Of a DNA stretch of 64,000 nucleotides, positions 32,721 to 42,429 are shown in pieces. The DNA comes from CAZKGE01 sp964636405 (GTDB lineage Bacteria; Bacillota; Clostridia; Christensenellales; CAG-138). Location: positions 23,660-87,659 of the forward strand of contig CAZWSI010000007.1 of the NCBI GenBank assembly GCA_964636405.1. Direction: 5' to 3'. Each line of letters starts with the position of its first letter. Position 1 is the stretch's first letter. The notes beneath the pieces are model-generated. The model did no database searches. It had not been told where the DNA came from and saw nothing but the letters and a program-made list of their open reading frames with translations. Both the position numbers and the translations under genes were made by a program.

Positions 32721-34367
32721 ATGGCAAGCAAGCTAAAAATGATTCCCCTCGGCGGGGTGAGCGAGATCGGCAAAAACATGACCGTCGTGGAGTATGGAAA
32801 CGATATGGTGGTCATCGACTGCGGATTGATCTTCCCGGACGAGGATATGCCCGGCATCGACATCGTCATCCCGGACATGACCTACCTCACCGAGAACGCA
32901 GCCAAGCTTCGCGGCTTCCTCATTACCCATGGCCACGAGGATCACATCGGCGCGCTGCCCTATGCGCTTGAAAAATTCAATGTGCCCGTATACGGGACAA
33001 GCTTCACCATCGCGCTCATCGAGCACAAGCTCGACGAAATGCACCTTTCCGGCCGCAAGCTCAATTGCGTAAAGTCCGGGGACAAGGTGGAGCTCGGCTG
33101 CTTCCGGGTGGAGTTTATCAAAACGGGGCATTCCATCGCGGGCGCGCTCGCGCTGGCCGTGACCACGCCCATCGGCACCATCATCCACACGGGCGATTTC
33201 AAGGTGGACTTTACGCCCATCGACGGCGAGCCCATCGATATCAACCGCTTCGCCTACTATGGCTCGCGCGGCGTGCTCGCGCTCCTTTCGGACAGCACGA
33301 ATATCGAGCGGCCCGGGCACACGCTTTCCGAGCACGATATCGGCTCCACCTTTGAGCATTATTTCGACGTGGCAGAGGGACGGGTCATCGTCGCCTCCTT
33401 CGCGTCGAATGTGTACCGCATCCAACAGGTGGCGGATGTGGCGCTTTCGCACGGCCGCGTGCTGTGCTTCCAGGGCCGCAGCATGGAGCAGGTGGTGCAG
33501 ATTGCCATGAAGCTCGGGTATCTCAAGATCCCGGCGGATCGTATCGTGCGCGTGGAGCAGCTCAATAAATACCGCGAGGATCAAATCTGCGTGGTGACGA
33601 CAGGCAGCCAGGGCGAGCCCATGAGCGGGCTTTTCCGCATGGCCACGGCCACGCACAAGCTCAATATCGGCAAGGGAGATACGGTCATCATCTCCGCCTC
33701 GGCCATTCCGGGAAACGAGCGGGGCGTATCGCGTGTGATCAACCAGCTCTTTGAAAAGGGCGCGTACGTGGTATACGATCAGATGGCCGACGTGCACGTG
33801 TCCGGCCACGCCTGCCGGGAGGAGCTGCGGCTCATGCTGCAATTGACCAAGCCCAGGTATTTTATTCCCGTGCACGGGGAATACCGGCATTTGTATATGC
33901 ATGGCCGTCTCGCCAAGGAAATGGGCGTGCCGGAGGATCATATTTTCCTGACAAACTGCGGGAGCGTAGTGGAGCTTTCGCAAAAGCGCGGCTCCATTAC
34001 GGGAACCGTCCCCTCGGGGAGCGTGATGGTGGACGGCCTTGGCGGCATCGACGACGTGGTGTTGAAAGACCGCAGACTGCTTTCGCAGGACGGCCTTGTG
34101 GCCGCCGTGGTGATCCTTGACGTGGAAAACGGCCGCATGCTCGCCGCCCCGGAGCTGATTTCACGCGGCTTTGTCTATATGCGCGAGTCCGAAGGGCTGA
34201 TCGCGGAGGCAATTACCAAGCTTACCGTGGAGGCGAAGCGCTTCGAGGGCGCGGATAAATCCGAGTACGGCAATATCAAGGCTGCCATCCGCACAAGCCT
34301 CAAGGGCTTCCTTCGGAGCAAAACAAAGAGAACGCCGGTCATTTTGCCGATCGTGATCGAGATTTAG
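32721..34367 (+). CDS. rnj: Ribonuclease J
   Basis: 548 residues, MASKLKMIPLGGVSEIGKNM. The metallo-beta-lactamase motif is LITHGHEDHIGALPYAL; beta-CASP elements follow (LLSDSTNIERPGHT, VIVASFASNVYRIQQ, STEP FIPVHGEYRHLY). It is a 5'-3' exo- and endoribonuclease central to Gram-positive mRNA decay. The ATG follows GGATAGGAGAG. Only one RNase J is in the window; whether it is J1 or J2 cannot be told. Confidence 0.93.
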   Translation: MASKLKMIPLGGVSEIGKNMTVVEYGNDMVVIDCGLIFPDEDMPGIDIVIPDMTYLTENAAKLRGFLITHGHEDHIGALPYALEKFNVPVYGTSFTIALIEHKLDEMHLSGRKLNCVKSGDKVELGCFRVEFIKTGHSIAGALALAVTTPIGTIIHTGDFKVDFTPIDGEPIDINRFAYYGSRGVLALLSDSTNIERPGHTLSEHDIGSTFEHYFDVAEGRVIVASFASNVYRIQQVADVALSHGRVLCFQGRSMEQVVQIAMKLGYLKIPADRIVRVEQLNKYREDQICVVTTGSQGEPMSGLFRMATATHKLNIGKGDTVIISASAIPGNERGVSRVINQLFEKGAYVVYDQMADVHVSGHACREELRLMLQLTKPRYFIPVHGEYRHLYMHGRLAKEMGVPEDHIFLTNCGSVVELSQKRGSITGTVPSGSVMVDGLGGIDDVVLKDRRLLSQDGLVAAVVILDVENGRMLAAPELISRGFVYMRESEGLIAEAITKLTVEAKRFEGADKSEYGNIKAAIRTSLKGFLRSKTKRTPVILPIVIEI

Positions 34368-34377
34368 GAGGCCAGAC

Positions 34378-34719
34378 ATGGTATACGACAGCGCGCGCGC
34401 GCTTGCAAAGGAAATACAGGAAAGCGACGAATACCGCGCCTATGAAGCCGTGCGGGAGAAAACCATGGAATCGGAGACGACGCGCGGCTTAATCAAGGAG
34501 TATCACCGCTTGCAGCTCCGCGCGCAGGCCAAGGTGGTTTCGGGCGAAAAGGACGAGGCGCTCATGCAAAAGCTGCAAAAGCTGGGTGAGCTGCTTCAGC
34601 TCGACGCGGACGCGTCCGCGTTTTTGATCGCCGAATACCGCATCAACAAGATGCTTTCCGACGTGTACAAAATCCTTGCGGACGTCGTCGGCGTGGACCT
34701 AACCGCGCTGGGCGATTAA
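34378..34719 (+). CDS. YlbF/YmcA-family protein
   Basis: 113 residues, MVYDSARALAKEIQESDEYRAY, helical throughout, with RLQLRAQAKVVSGEKDE and FLIAEYRINKMLSDVYKILADVVG at the end. These fit the YlbF family (Com_YlbF), which in Bacillus forms the Y-complex modulating RNase Y and competence/sporulation. The ribosome site is TAGGAGGCCAGAC. It lies right behind RNase J, consistent with RNA-decay context. Confidence 0.85.
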   Translation: MVYDSARALAKEIQESDEYRAYEAVREKTMESETTRGLIKEYHRLQLRAQAKVVSGEKDEALMQKLQKLGELLQLDADASAFLIAEYRINKMLSDVYKILADVVGVDLTALGD

Positions 34720-34747
34720 GCGCGTTTTTCAGGGAGGACAGGGACCC

Positions 34748-35914
34748 ATGGCGGAACTGCTGGAACAGCGGCCAAAGAAAAAACGCGCCTCCGCGCGCAA
34801 AAAGCTGCGCCGCGCGTGGCGGATTGTGCGCCCGCTTGCGGTGCTGCTTGTCAGCGCCCTGATTGTATACGGCTTGGCGCGTTACACGGTCAATTTTGTG
34901 CTTTCACGCTTTATCAACCCCGTCGACGTGCACGACGCGACCCCCATTGAGGTGGTCATTCCGTCGTCGGCCTCCGCAAGCAGCATCGCGCGCATCCTGT
35001 ACACCGCCTGCGGGCAGGACGAGCCCGGGCTGATTACGAGCACGGCGGTATTTAAGGTATACGTCGATTTTGTCGGCAAGGCCAACACCATGAAGGCGGG
35101 AACCTATGTGCTTGCGCGCAATATGTCGGTCAAGCAGATTGTCGATATCATTTGCACGGGCAACGCGCCCAAGTCAACGGTCAAGTTTACCATTCCCGAG
35201 GGTTATACGGTCACCGATATGACCGAAACGCTGCTTCAAAAATCGCTCATCGACGACGCGCCCTCGTTTTTGCAGGAATGCGCGGACGCCGCATCCTATT
35301 CCAACTTCGCCTTTATCGCGGACGCGGCGGCTGCGGCGGGCGCGGAGCGCGACTATATCCTCGAGGGCTATCTTTTCCCGGATACCTACGAGGTGTACGC
35401 GGACGCGGCGACCGACACGATCCTCATCAAGATGCTCAATCGCTTTAACGAAATTTTCGACGAAGCGCACAAGGCGCGCGCGGCGGAGCTGGGAATGAGC
35501 ATCGATCAGGTCGTGACGCTCGCGTCGCTCATCGAGCGCGAGGCGCAGGTGGACGCGGACTTTGCAAAGGTATCCGCTGTGTTCCACAACAGGCTCAAGT
35601 CGGATATGGCGCTTCAATCCTGCGCAAGCCTCTCCTACGTGCTGCATGTGAGCAAGTTTACCTTTACGGAATCGGAGCTTGCCACACCCTCGCCCTACAA
35701 CACCTATCTGTACAAGGGGCTTCCGACCGGGCCAATTTGCAATCCGGGCAAAACGGCCATCGACGCGGCGCTGAATCCCAACGAGGAATACCTCTCCGAA
35801 GGGTATCTCTATTTCTGCAACGGCAATCCCGAGGTCAGCCGCGAGCTGGTGTTTGCCAAAACCTACGAGGAGCACCAGTCGAACGTCAAGACTTATCAGC
35901 AATACTGGAAATAG
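34748..35914 (+). CDS. mltG: Endolytic transglycosylase MltG (YceG-like)
   Basis: 388 residues. The basic cytoplasmic start is followed by one membrane helix (about 38-60, LAVLLVSALIVYGLARY). A LysM-like stretch precedes the YceG domain with the catalytic Glu in VVTLASLIEREAQVDADF and LQSCASLSYVL, then SPYNTYLYKGLPTGPICNPG. MltG cuts nascent glycan strands and thereby sets their length. The gene is followed by a terminator. Confidence 0.93.
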   Translation: MAELLEQRPKKKRASARKKLRRAWRIVRPLAVLLVSALIVYGLARYTVNFVLSRFINPVDVHDATPIEVVIPSSASASSIARILYTACGQDEPGLITSTAVFKVYVDFVGKANTMKAGTYVLARNMSVKQIVDIICTGNAPKSTVKFTIPEGYTVTDMTETLLQKSLIDDAPSFLQECADAASYSNFAFIADAAAAAGAERDYILEGYLFPDTYEVYADAATDTILIKMLNRFNEIFDEAHKARAAELGMSIDQVVTLASLIEREAQVDADFAKVSAVFHNRLKSDMALQSCASLSYVLHVSKFTFTESELATPSPYNTYLYKGLPTGPICNPGKTAIDAALNPNEEYLSEGYLYFCNGNPEVSRELVFAKTYEEHQSNVKTYQQYWK

Positions 35915-35932
35915 CAAGCGCTTTCCAAGCGC

Positions 35933-35963
35933 GCGGGACGGCACAGGCGGCCGTCCCGCTTTT
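35933..35963 (+). terminator. Terminator after mltG
   Basis: GCGGGACGG (35933-35941) pairs with CCGTCCCGC (35951-35959), followed by TTTT. It separates mltG from sigK. Confidence 0.75.
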
Positions 35964-36021
35964 GCGTTTATTTCCCCGCATAGGACAAATCCTGTCGAAA
36001 TAGGTTGAAAGGGAAGGGACG

Positions 36022-36717
36022 GTGCGTGCAGGGATGGAATGGCTTTCTCTTTTGCGGGAACTGATCTTCGTATTCGCCTATGTGGGCAGCACAGGCTCCT
36101 TCCCAGAGCCGCTATCGAGCGCGGAGGAGCGCGAAACCGTTTTGCGCATGGGGGAGGGGGACGAGACGGCGCGCGAAAAGCTCATTTTGCACAATCTGCG
36201 GCTTGTCGCGCACATTGCCAAGAAATACGCGCGCGCGGGCCGCGAGCTGGACGATCTTATTTCCACCGGCACCATCGGGCTGATCAAGGCCGTATCCACT
36301 TATAATCTGGAGAAGGGCGTGCCGCTTTCCTCCTATGCCAGCCGCTGCGTGGAAAACGAAATGCTCATGCGCATCCGCGCGGAGCGCAAGCAGGTTTTTG
36401 AGGTTTCCCTTTCAGAATCCATCGGCGTGGATTCGGACGGCAACGACATCTCGTTTTGCGATATTCTGGGCACGGAGCCGGGCGCGCTGCAAAGCGAGGT
36501 GGAAGCGCGCATGGACGCGGAGGCCGTAAGAACGCTGCTTGCCCGCGCGCTTACGTCCCGGGAGCAAACCGTCGTGAGGCTGCGCTTCGGCATCCTGTGC
36601 GGCTATCGCATGCCGCAAAGGGAGATTGCGGAGCTGCTCGGCATTTCGCGCTCATACGTATCCCGCATTGAAAAAAAGGCTTTGCGCAAGTTGCGGGATA
36701 TGCTTTCCACGCAATAA
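36022..36717 (+). CDS. sigK: RNA polymerase sporulation sigma factor SigK
   Basis: 231 residues. A hydrophobic pro-like N-terminus (LLRELIFVFAYVGSTGSFPEPLSSAEE) is typical of sigma-K precursors. Region 2 is LILHNLRLVAHIAKKYARAG and TGTIGLIKAVSTYN; region 4 is RMPQREIAELLGISRSYVSRIEKKAL. Sigma-K drives late mother-cell genes in sporulation. GTG at 36022 has GGGAAGGGA upstream; ATG at 36034 is an alternative. The gene is complete and not split by a skin-type element. Confidence 0.88.
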   Translation: MRAGMEWLSLLRELIFVFAYVGSTGSFPEPLSSAEERETVLRMGEGDETAREKLILHNLRLVAHIAKKYARAGRELDDLISTGTIGLIKAVSTYNLEKGVPLSSYASRCVENEMLMRIRAERKQVFEVSLSESIGVDSDGNDISFCDILGTEPGALQSEVEARMDAEAVRTLLARALTSREQTVVRLRFGILCGYRMPQREIAELLGISRSYVSRIEKKALRKLRDMLSTQ

Positions 36718-36806
36718 AGAAGAAGGATGCGGGCCGCCCGTTTCGCGCGCGGCCGCAATCCTTGTTTATTTCTATATTTGCAGCTCCTCCGTTGGTTCAA
36801 ATCCGC

Positions 36807-36836
36807 TTTACAAACCAATCGCATTTTTGTTATAAT
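36807..36836 (+). promoter_or_regulatory. Promoter of the riboswitch-controlled ATPase gene
   Basis: TTTACA (36807-36812) and perfect TATAAT (36831-36836) are 18 bases apart. Transcription would start just before the riboswitch at about 36845. Confidence 0.75.
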
Positions 36837-36844
36837 TTAAGTAT

Positions 36845-36935
36845 TCATGGGGGAGTAGTTGGCGCGCTTGCCGCGTTCCAAGTCAACATGCATGGCGGCG
36901 TTCCGCCTGGCTTGGATGAAATAACCAGACTCATG
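36845..36935 (+). ncRNA. yybP-ykoY (manganese) riboswitch aptamer
   Basis: The leader contains the two hallmark blocks of the yybP-ykoY class: GGGGGAGTAG near 36850 and GCTTGGATGAAATAACCAGACTCAT near 36910-36934, joined by GC-rich stems. In other bacteria this RNA senses Mn2+ and activates Mn export genes. Here it precedes a P2-type cation ATPase and overlaps a terminator, fitting transcription control. Assignment is by motif; no alignment was run. Confidence 0.85.
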
Positions 36936-36964
36936 TACGCCAAAGAGGCGTGCATGGGTTTTTC
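36932..36964 (+). terminator. Riboswitch expression-platform terminator
   Basis: CATGTACGCC (36932-36941) pairs with GGCGTGCATG (36947-36956), one G.T pair, followed by GGTTTTT. Its 5' arm uses the CATG that ends the aptamer, so metal binding would block the terminator and turn expression on. Confidence 0.75.
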
Positions 36965-37008
36965 ATTATTGTGCGATCTTCGGAAATACTGATATGGGGT
37001 GAAAAGCT

Positions 37009-39651
37009 TTGAAGTACTATCTAACCGACAAGGAAGCCGTGCTGGGCGAGCTCAAAAGCGCGGCGGAGGGCCTCAGCGCGCAGGAAGCCGCGTCGCGCCT
37101 TGCACACGATGGCCGAAACAAGCTGGACGAGGGTAAAAAGACGCCGCTTATCGTGCGCTTTCTGGCGCAGATGAAGGACCCGATGATTCTTATCCTCCTC
37201 GCGGCGGCGCTCATTTCCGGCATTACGTCGGTCTATGCGGGCGAGAGCTTCGCGGATGTGATCATTATTCTCGCGGTGGTCGTCATCAACGCCGTGCTGG
37301 GCGTGTATCAGGAGAGCAAGGCCGAAAAGGCCATTGAGGCGTTGCAGCAGATGGCGGCCGCGACCTGCCGCGTGCTGCGCGACGGCAAGGCAGTGCGCGT
37401 GAAAAGCGAGGAGCTGGTCGCGGGCGATATCGTGCTGCTCGAGGCGGGCGACGCTGTGCCCGCCGACGGCCGCGTGCTTGAATGCGCCAGCCTGCAAATC
37501 GAGGAGGCCGCGCTCACGGGCGAGAGCGTCCCGGTCAACAAGCTTGTCGACACGCTCAATCTCGAGGGCGCAAAGGACGTGCCGCTCGGCGACCGTAAAA
37601 ACATGGTCTACATGGGCAGCACCGTCGTATACGGCCGCGGCAAGGTGATCGTAACCGGCACGGGCATGCGCACTGAGATGGGCAAAATTGCCGACGCGCT
37701 CGCCAATACGCAGGAGGGACAGACCCCCCTGCAGATCAAGCTCGGCCAGCTTTCGCGGGTGCTTACGTACGTCGTTGTCGGTATCTGCGTGTTTATCTTT
37801 GGCCTCAACCTTGTGCGCTCCGGCGATTTTTCCGGCCAGTTCATGCTGGATACCTTCATGGTGGCGGTGAGCCTCGCCGTGGCGGCCATCCCCGAGGGAC
37901 TCGCGGCGGTGGTGACCATCGTGCTCTCCATCGGCGTAACGAATATGTCCAAGCGTAGCGCCATCATAAGGCGCTTGACCGCCGTGGAGACGCTCGGCTG
38001 CGCGCAGATTATCTGCTCAGATAAAACGGGCACCCTTACGCAAAACAAAATGACCGTCGTGGATTCATTTGGCGACGACAAAGCCCTGCTCGCGGCGGCC
38101 ATGGCGCTCTGCTCCGACGCGGAGGAGGGCGAAAACGGTACGATTATCGGTGAGCCGACGGAATGCGCGCTCGTGGCCTTCGCCGTGGCGGAGGGGCTCC
38201 GCAAGGACGCGCTGGAGAAGCTTCAGCCGCGCGCAGGCGAGGCGCCCTTCGACAGCATGCGCAAGATGATGAGCACCGTCCATCGGCTGGACAAGGGATA
38301 TGTGCAGTATACCAAGGGCGCGCCCGACATGCTGCTTGCCCGCTGCACGAGCTATCTAGCCGGCGGCAAGACGCTGCCCATGACGCAGGAGATGCGCACC
38401 GAGATTCTGGCGGCCAATCACGATATGGCCCGCCGGGCTCTGCGCGTGCTCTGCGCGGCTACCCGCAGCTACGACGTTCTTCCGGCCGACATGAGCCCTA
38501 GGGCGCTGGAGAACGAGCTTACCTTTGTGGGCCTGACAGGCATGATCGACCCCGTTCGCCCAGAGGTGACGGCGGCCATTAAGGAGTGCCGGAGCGCGGG
38601 CATACGGCCCATCATGATCACGGGCGACCACCGGGATACCGCAGTGGCCATCGCCAAACAGCTCGGCATAATCGAAGATGAAAAGGAGGCCATCACCGGC
38701 GCGCAGCTCGACGAAATTCCCGTGGAGGAATTTTTTGAGCGCGTGGGCGATTACTCTGTTTACGCGCGCGTGCAGCCCGAGCACAAGGTGCGCATTGTGG
38801 AAGCCTGGCAGCGCCGGGGCGATGTAACGGCCATGACGGGCGACGGCGTAAACGATGCGCCCAGCATCAAAACGGCGGATATCGGCGTGGGCATGGGCAT
38901 TACGGGCACGGACGTGACAAAGAACGTGGCTGACATGGTGCTTGCGGACGATAACTTTGCCACCATCGTGGGCGCGGTCGAGGAGGGCCGCCGCATCTAC
39001 GACAACATCCGCAAGGCCATCCAGTTTTTGCTCAGCTCCAACATGAGCGAGGTGCTGTCCATCTTCATTGCGACGCTGCTGGGCTTTACCATCCTCAAGC
39101 CCGTGCACCTTTTATGGATCAATCTGATTACGGATTGCTTCCCGGCGCTCGCGCTGGGCACGGAGGCTGCCGAGGCCAATTTAATGAACCGCAAGCCACG
39201 CAGCACGCGCGACGGCATATTCTCGGGCGGCCTGGGCTTCGACGTGGCGTATCAGGGCGTGCTGGTTTCCGTCCTTACGCTGGCGGCCTATTTCATCGGC
39301 CACTATATGGAAGCGGGCGTGTGGGAAATTGCAAACAGCCCGGACGGCATGACCATGGCCTTTTTAACCATGAGCATGGCGGAGATCTTCCATAGCTTCA
39401 ATATGCGCTCGCAGCGGGGCAGCATCTTCTCCATGCGTACGCAAAACAAGCTTCTTTGGGGCGCGGGCGCGCTTTCATTGCTGCTTTCCACGGTCGTTTT
39501 GTATGTGCCGTTCCTCGCGGAGGCGTTCTCCTTTGAGCACATCAGCCTCGCGGAATACGCGGTCGCCATGGGGCTTGCGGCGAGCACGATTCCCATTGTG
39601 GAGATGGTCAAGTGCATCCAGCGCGCCGTGGCGCGCAGAAAGCGCGCGTAA
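37009..39651 (+). CDS. P2-type cation-transporting ATPase, probable Mn2+/Ca2+ exporter
   Basis: 880 residues. The phosphorylation motif is ICSDKTGTLTQNKM (Asp about 345). The actuator TGES motif is in ALTGESVPVNK, the membrane ion site PEGL in IPEGLAAVVT, and the hinge TGDGVNDAPSIK. About ten membrane helices are predicted. The layout is SERCA-like. The Mn2+-type riboswitch in its leader suggests manganese efflux, like YoaB-type pumps. Specificity is inferred from regulation, not from ion-site residues. Confidence 0.9.
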   Translation: MKYYLTDKEAVLGELKSAAEGLSAQEAASRLAHDGRNKLDEGKKTPLIVRFLAQMKDPMILILLAAALISGITSVYAGESFADVIIILAVVVINAVLGVYQESKAEKAIEALQQMAAATCRVLRDGKAVRVKSEELVAGDIVLLEAGDAVPADGRVLECASLQIEEAALTGESVPVNKLVDTLNLEGAKDVPLGDRKNMVYMGSTVVYGRGKVIVTGTGMRTEMGKIADALANTQEGQTPLQIKLGQLSRVLTYVVVGICVFIFGLNLVRSGDFSGQFMLDTFMVAVSLAVAAIPEGLAAVVTIVLSIGVTNMSKRSAIIRRLTAVETLGCAQIICSDKTGTLTQNKMTVVDSFGDDKALLAAAMALCSDAEEGENGTIIGEPTECALVAFAVAEGLRKDALEKLQPRAGEAPFDSMRKMMSTVHRLDKGYVQYTKGAPDMLLARCTSYLAGGKTLPMTQEMRTEILAANHDMARRALRVLCAATRSYDVLPADMSPRALENELTFVGLTGMIDPVRPEVTAAIKECRSAGIRPIMITGDHRDTAVAIAKQLGIIEDEKEAITGAQLDEIPVEEFFERVGDYSVYARVQPEHKVRIVEAWQRRGDVTAMTGDGVNDAPSIKTADIGVGMGITGTDVTKNVADMVLADDNFATIVGAVEEGRRIYDNIRKAIQFLLSSNMSEVLSIFIATLLGFTILKPVHLLWINLITDCFPALALGTEAAEANLMNRKPRSTRDGIFSGGLGFDVAYQGVLVSVLTLAAYFIGHYMEAGVWEIANSPDGMTMAFLTMSMAEIFHSFNMRSQRGSIFSMRTQNKLLWGAGALSLLLSTVVLYVPFLAEAFSFEHISLAEYAVAMGLAASTIPIVEMVKCIQRAVARRKRA

Positions 39652-39693
39652 ACGGCGGGCCTGCCAAGCCTCATACGTGCCAGGGGGGGTAGC

Positions 39694-40887
39694 ATGAAGC
39701 TGTCCAAAGAGGAAGCGCGGCGCTTTCTGATCCATTATCAGGGTCTGACGGATTCCGACGCGCTTTCGGGCGCGGAAGGCGTTCTTGCGTTCATAAAACG
39801 GGTCGGCTGCATTCAATACGATCCGCTCAATATTGTCGGGCGGAACGCCGATCTGGTTTTGCAGGCGCGGATTAAGGATTACCGGCCGGAGCTGCTGGAG
39901 CGGCTGCTCTACAAGGATCGTCTGCTGCTCGACGGCTGGGACAAGATGATGTCGATCTATTTGCGGGAGGATTGGCCCTGCTTTCGCTATGTTCGCGAAA
40001 GGAGGGGCGCGGAAACTACCGTAATCCTTCGCAACCGCAATTCGCAAGACGCGCTGCTCTATACGGACGTGATTCTGCGCGAGCTAGCCCAAAACGGACC
40101 GATGCAGCCCAAGCAGCTCAAGCTCGGCTCCGCGCCCGCCGGGCGTTGGGGGCATAAGAATCTCTCGAGCGCCGCGATGGACTATCTCTTTCAAACGGGA
40201 AGGCTCGGCGTTTATGAGAAAGTGAAAGTAAACAAGGTATACGCGCCGGTGGAGCAGCTTCTCCCCGAATCCCTTTTAAGCGCCGCGCCCTTTGCGTCGG
40301 AACAGGCGTTTTGCAGATGGTATGTGCGCAGGCGGCTCGGGAGCGTCGGCATGCTTTGGAACCGGGACGGGGGCGGCTGGCTCGGGCAGTATCTTCAGGA
40401 TCGATCCCTTCGAACCCGTATTCTGGACGAATGCGTGGAAAGCGGACTCGTGCTCCGCGTTGATGTGGAGGGGATTTCCGAACCGTTCTATATGCAAAGC
40501 GAGGCGCTGCCCCTGCTTGAGAGAAGCCGCGCGACAGAGCCGGACGCGGTTTGTTTGCTGGCTCCGCTTGACAATCTTCTTTGGGATCGCGGTATGCTGT
40601 CCGCGCTGTTTGGCTTCGACTATTCGTGGGAGGTTTATGTGCCCGCCACAAAACGGAAATACGGTTATTATGTGCTTCCCCTGTTGTACGGGAACCGTTT
40701 CATCGGCAGAGTGGAGCCGCAAAAGTCCGACACTCATTTTGCGCTCAAAAACCTCTGGTGGGAAAAGGACGCGTCCGTTTCGGGCCGCATGATCGAGCGC
40801 ATTTCGTTGGAAATGGAGCGATTTGCCGGTTGCTTTGGCAAGAAGGAGGGCGTTGGAAAGAGCGTCTACGAGCTGCTGCGCGCGTAA
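39694..40887 (+). CDS. YcaQ-like winged-helix protein (DNA crosslink glycosylase family)
   Basis: 397 residues with VGCIQYDPLNIVGRNADLVLQAR near residue 36. The QYDP block is the position of the catalytic QxD/QxQ motif of AlkX/YcaQ glycosylases (HTH_42 superfamily), which unhook interstrand crosslinks. Later FEEPFY-like EPFYMQSEALPLL and LLAPLDNLLWDR are typical. The ATG follows AGGGGGGGTAGC. Some relatives act in natural-product self-resistance; no such cluster is seen here. Confidence 0.78.
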   Translation: MKLSKEEARRFLIHYQGLTDSDALSGAEGVLAFIKRVGCIQYDPLNIVGRNADLVLQARIKDYRPELLERLLYKDRLLLDGWDKMMSIYLREDWPCFRYVRERRGAETTVILRNRNSQDALLYTDVILRELAQNGPMQPKQLKLGSAPAGRWGHKNLSSAAMDYLFQTGRLGVYEKVKVNKVYAPVEQLLPESLLSAAPFASEQAFCRWYVRRRLGSVGMLWNRDGGGWLGQYLQDRSLRTRILDECVESGLVLRVDVEGISEPFYMQSEALPLLERSRATEPDAVCLLAPLDNLLWDRGMLSALFGFDYSWEVYVPATKRKYGYYVLPLLYGNRFIGRVEPQKSDTHFALKNLWWEKDASVSGRMIERISLEMERFAGCFGKKEGVGKSVYELLRA

Positions 40888-40997
40888 GCGTGCCCGCGGC
40901 CGTCGGATGCGTCGCGCGCTTTCGCGGCGGCAATTGATAAGTATGGCCGCATGTCGGCATCAAGCAACCGAGTCTCCCGCCTGCGTGGGACGCGATT

Positions 40998-41034
40998 GCA
41001 AAAGGAACGCCCGAAAGCCGGGCGTTCCTTTGCG
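40998..41034. terminator. Bidirectional terminator between convergent genes
   Basis: GCAAAAGGAACGCCCG pairs with CGGGCGTTCC-TTTGC around a short AAAGC loop. It ends both the YcaQ-like gene and, from the other side, gdhA. Confidence 0.75.
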
Positions 41035-41049
41035 TGCTGCGTATAGTCC

Positions 41050-42399
41050 TTAGATAATGCCCTGCGCCAGCATGGCGTCGGCAACCTTGATAAAGCCCGC
41101 GATATTCGCGCCTGCGACCAGATTGTAGCCCAAGCCGCTCTCCTCGGCCGCCTTGGCCGAATTGTCGTGGATGTTCTTCATGATCTGGTGGAGCTTGGCG
41201 TCGACCTCCTCGGCCGTCCAGTTGTAGCGCATGGAGTTCTGGCTCATTTCGAGCGCGGAGGTAGCCACGCCGCCGGCGTTGACAGCCTTGGAGGGCGCAA
41301 CGACCATGCCCTTCTGCTCCATGAGGAAGCGAAGCGCGTCGTTGGTGGTGGGCATATTTGCCACCTCGATGTAGTACTTGATGGAGTTGGCGGCAATGCG
41401 CTTGGCCTGCTCCATGTTCACGTCGTTTTGCATGGCGGCGGGCATGACCACGTCGACCTTCACGCCCCAGGGCTTTTCGCCCGCGTGGAACTCGCAGCCA
41501 AACTTATCGGCATAGTCCTTCACGAGGTTGCGGCCGGAGGCGCGCATGGTCAGCATGTAGTTGATCTTTTCTTCGGTTACGATACCCTCGGGATCGTAGA
41601 TATAGCCGTCCGGGCCGGAGAGGGTTACAACCTTGCCGCCCAGCTCGGCCGCCTTCTTGGTGATGCCCCAAGCCACGTTGCCAAAGCCGGAGACGGCGAT
41701 GGTCTTGCCCTTGATGGAGTCGTTCTCGTGCTTGAACACCTCGTTGAGGTAATACACAGCGCCGTAGCCGGTGGCTTCGGGGCGGATAAGGCTGCCGCCG
41801 TAGCTCATGCCCTTGCCGGTGAGCACGCCGTTTTCAAACACGGCCTTGATGCGGCGGTACTGGCCGTACAGGTAGCCGATCTCGCGGCCGCCCACGCCCA
41901 TGTCGCCAGCGGGCACGTCCACGTCGGGCCCGATGTGCCGGTACAGCTCGGTCATGAAGGCCTGGCAGAAGCGCATGACCTCTGCGTCGGACTTGCCCTG
42001 CGGATCAAAATCGGAACCGCCCTTCGCGCCGCCGATGGGGAGGCTGGTCAGGCTGTTTTTAAAGGTTTGCTCAAAGCCGAGGAATTTCATGACGGACAGG
42101 GTAACGTTCTTCTGGAAGCGGAGGCCGCCCTTGTACGGCCCGATCGCGCCGTTGAACTGCACGCGATAGCCGCGGTTGACCTGCGTTTTGCCCGCGTCGT
42201 CGACCCAGGTGACGCGGAATTCGATGGTGCGCTCAGGCTCGACCATGCGTTCGAGGATAGCGGCCTTTTCGTATTCGGGATGCTGCTCCACAACGGATTC
42301 GAGCGAGGAAAGAACCTCCTCCACCGTTTGCAGAAACTCGGGTTCATTGGCGTTTTTGCGCTTGCACGCGTCAAGCACTTTTTGAATATACGCGTTCAT
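41050..42399 (-). CDS. gdhA: NADP-type glutamate dehydrogenase
   Basis: 449 residues. MNAYIQKVLDACKRKNANEPEFLQ is the hexameric GdhA opening. The active site has GGLRFQKNVTLSVMKFLGFEQTFKNSL with PIGGAKGGSDFDPQGKS (catalytic Lys). The Rossmann motif is VSGFGNVAWGITKKA. The ATG at 42399 follows GGGAGGAAAAT, better than the upstream start. It interconverts 2-oxoglutarate plus ammonia and glutamate. It is divergent from iorA. Confidence 0.95.
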   Translation of the reverse strand: MNAYIQKVLDACKRKNANEPEFLQTVEEVLSSLESVVEQHPEYEKAAILERMVEPERTIEFRVTWVDDAGKTQVNRGYRVQFNGAIGPYKGGLRFQKNVTLSVMKFLGFEQTFKNSLTSLPIGGAKGGSDFDPQGKSDAEVMRFCQAFMTELYRHIGPDVDVPAGDMGVGGREIGYLYGQYRRIKAVFENGVLTGKGMSYGGSLIRPEATGYGAVYYLNEVFKHENDSIKGKTIAVSGFGNVAWGITKKAAELGGKVVTLSGPDGYIYDPEGIVTEEKINYMLTMRASGRNLVKDYADKFGCEFHAGEKPWGVKVDVVMPAAMQNDVNMEQAKRIAANSIKYYIEVANMPTTNDALRFLMEQKGMVVAPSKAVNAGGVATSALEMSQNSMRYNWTAEEVDAKLHQIMKNIHDNSAKAAEESGLGYNLVAGANIAGFIKVADAMLAQGII

Positions 42400-42429
42400 A
42401 TTTTCCTCCCGCAAAGAATCATTGCTTTC

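Noticed and set aside
36022..36717. A skin-type element interrupting sigK
   Set aside because: The sigma-K frame is complete from pro-sequence to region 4, with no insertion.
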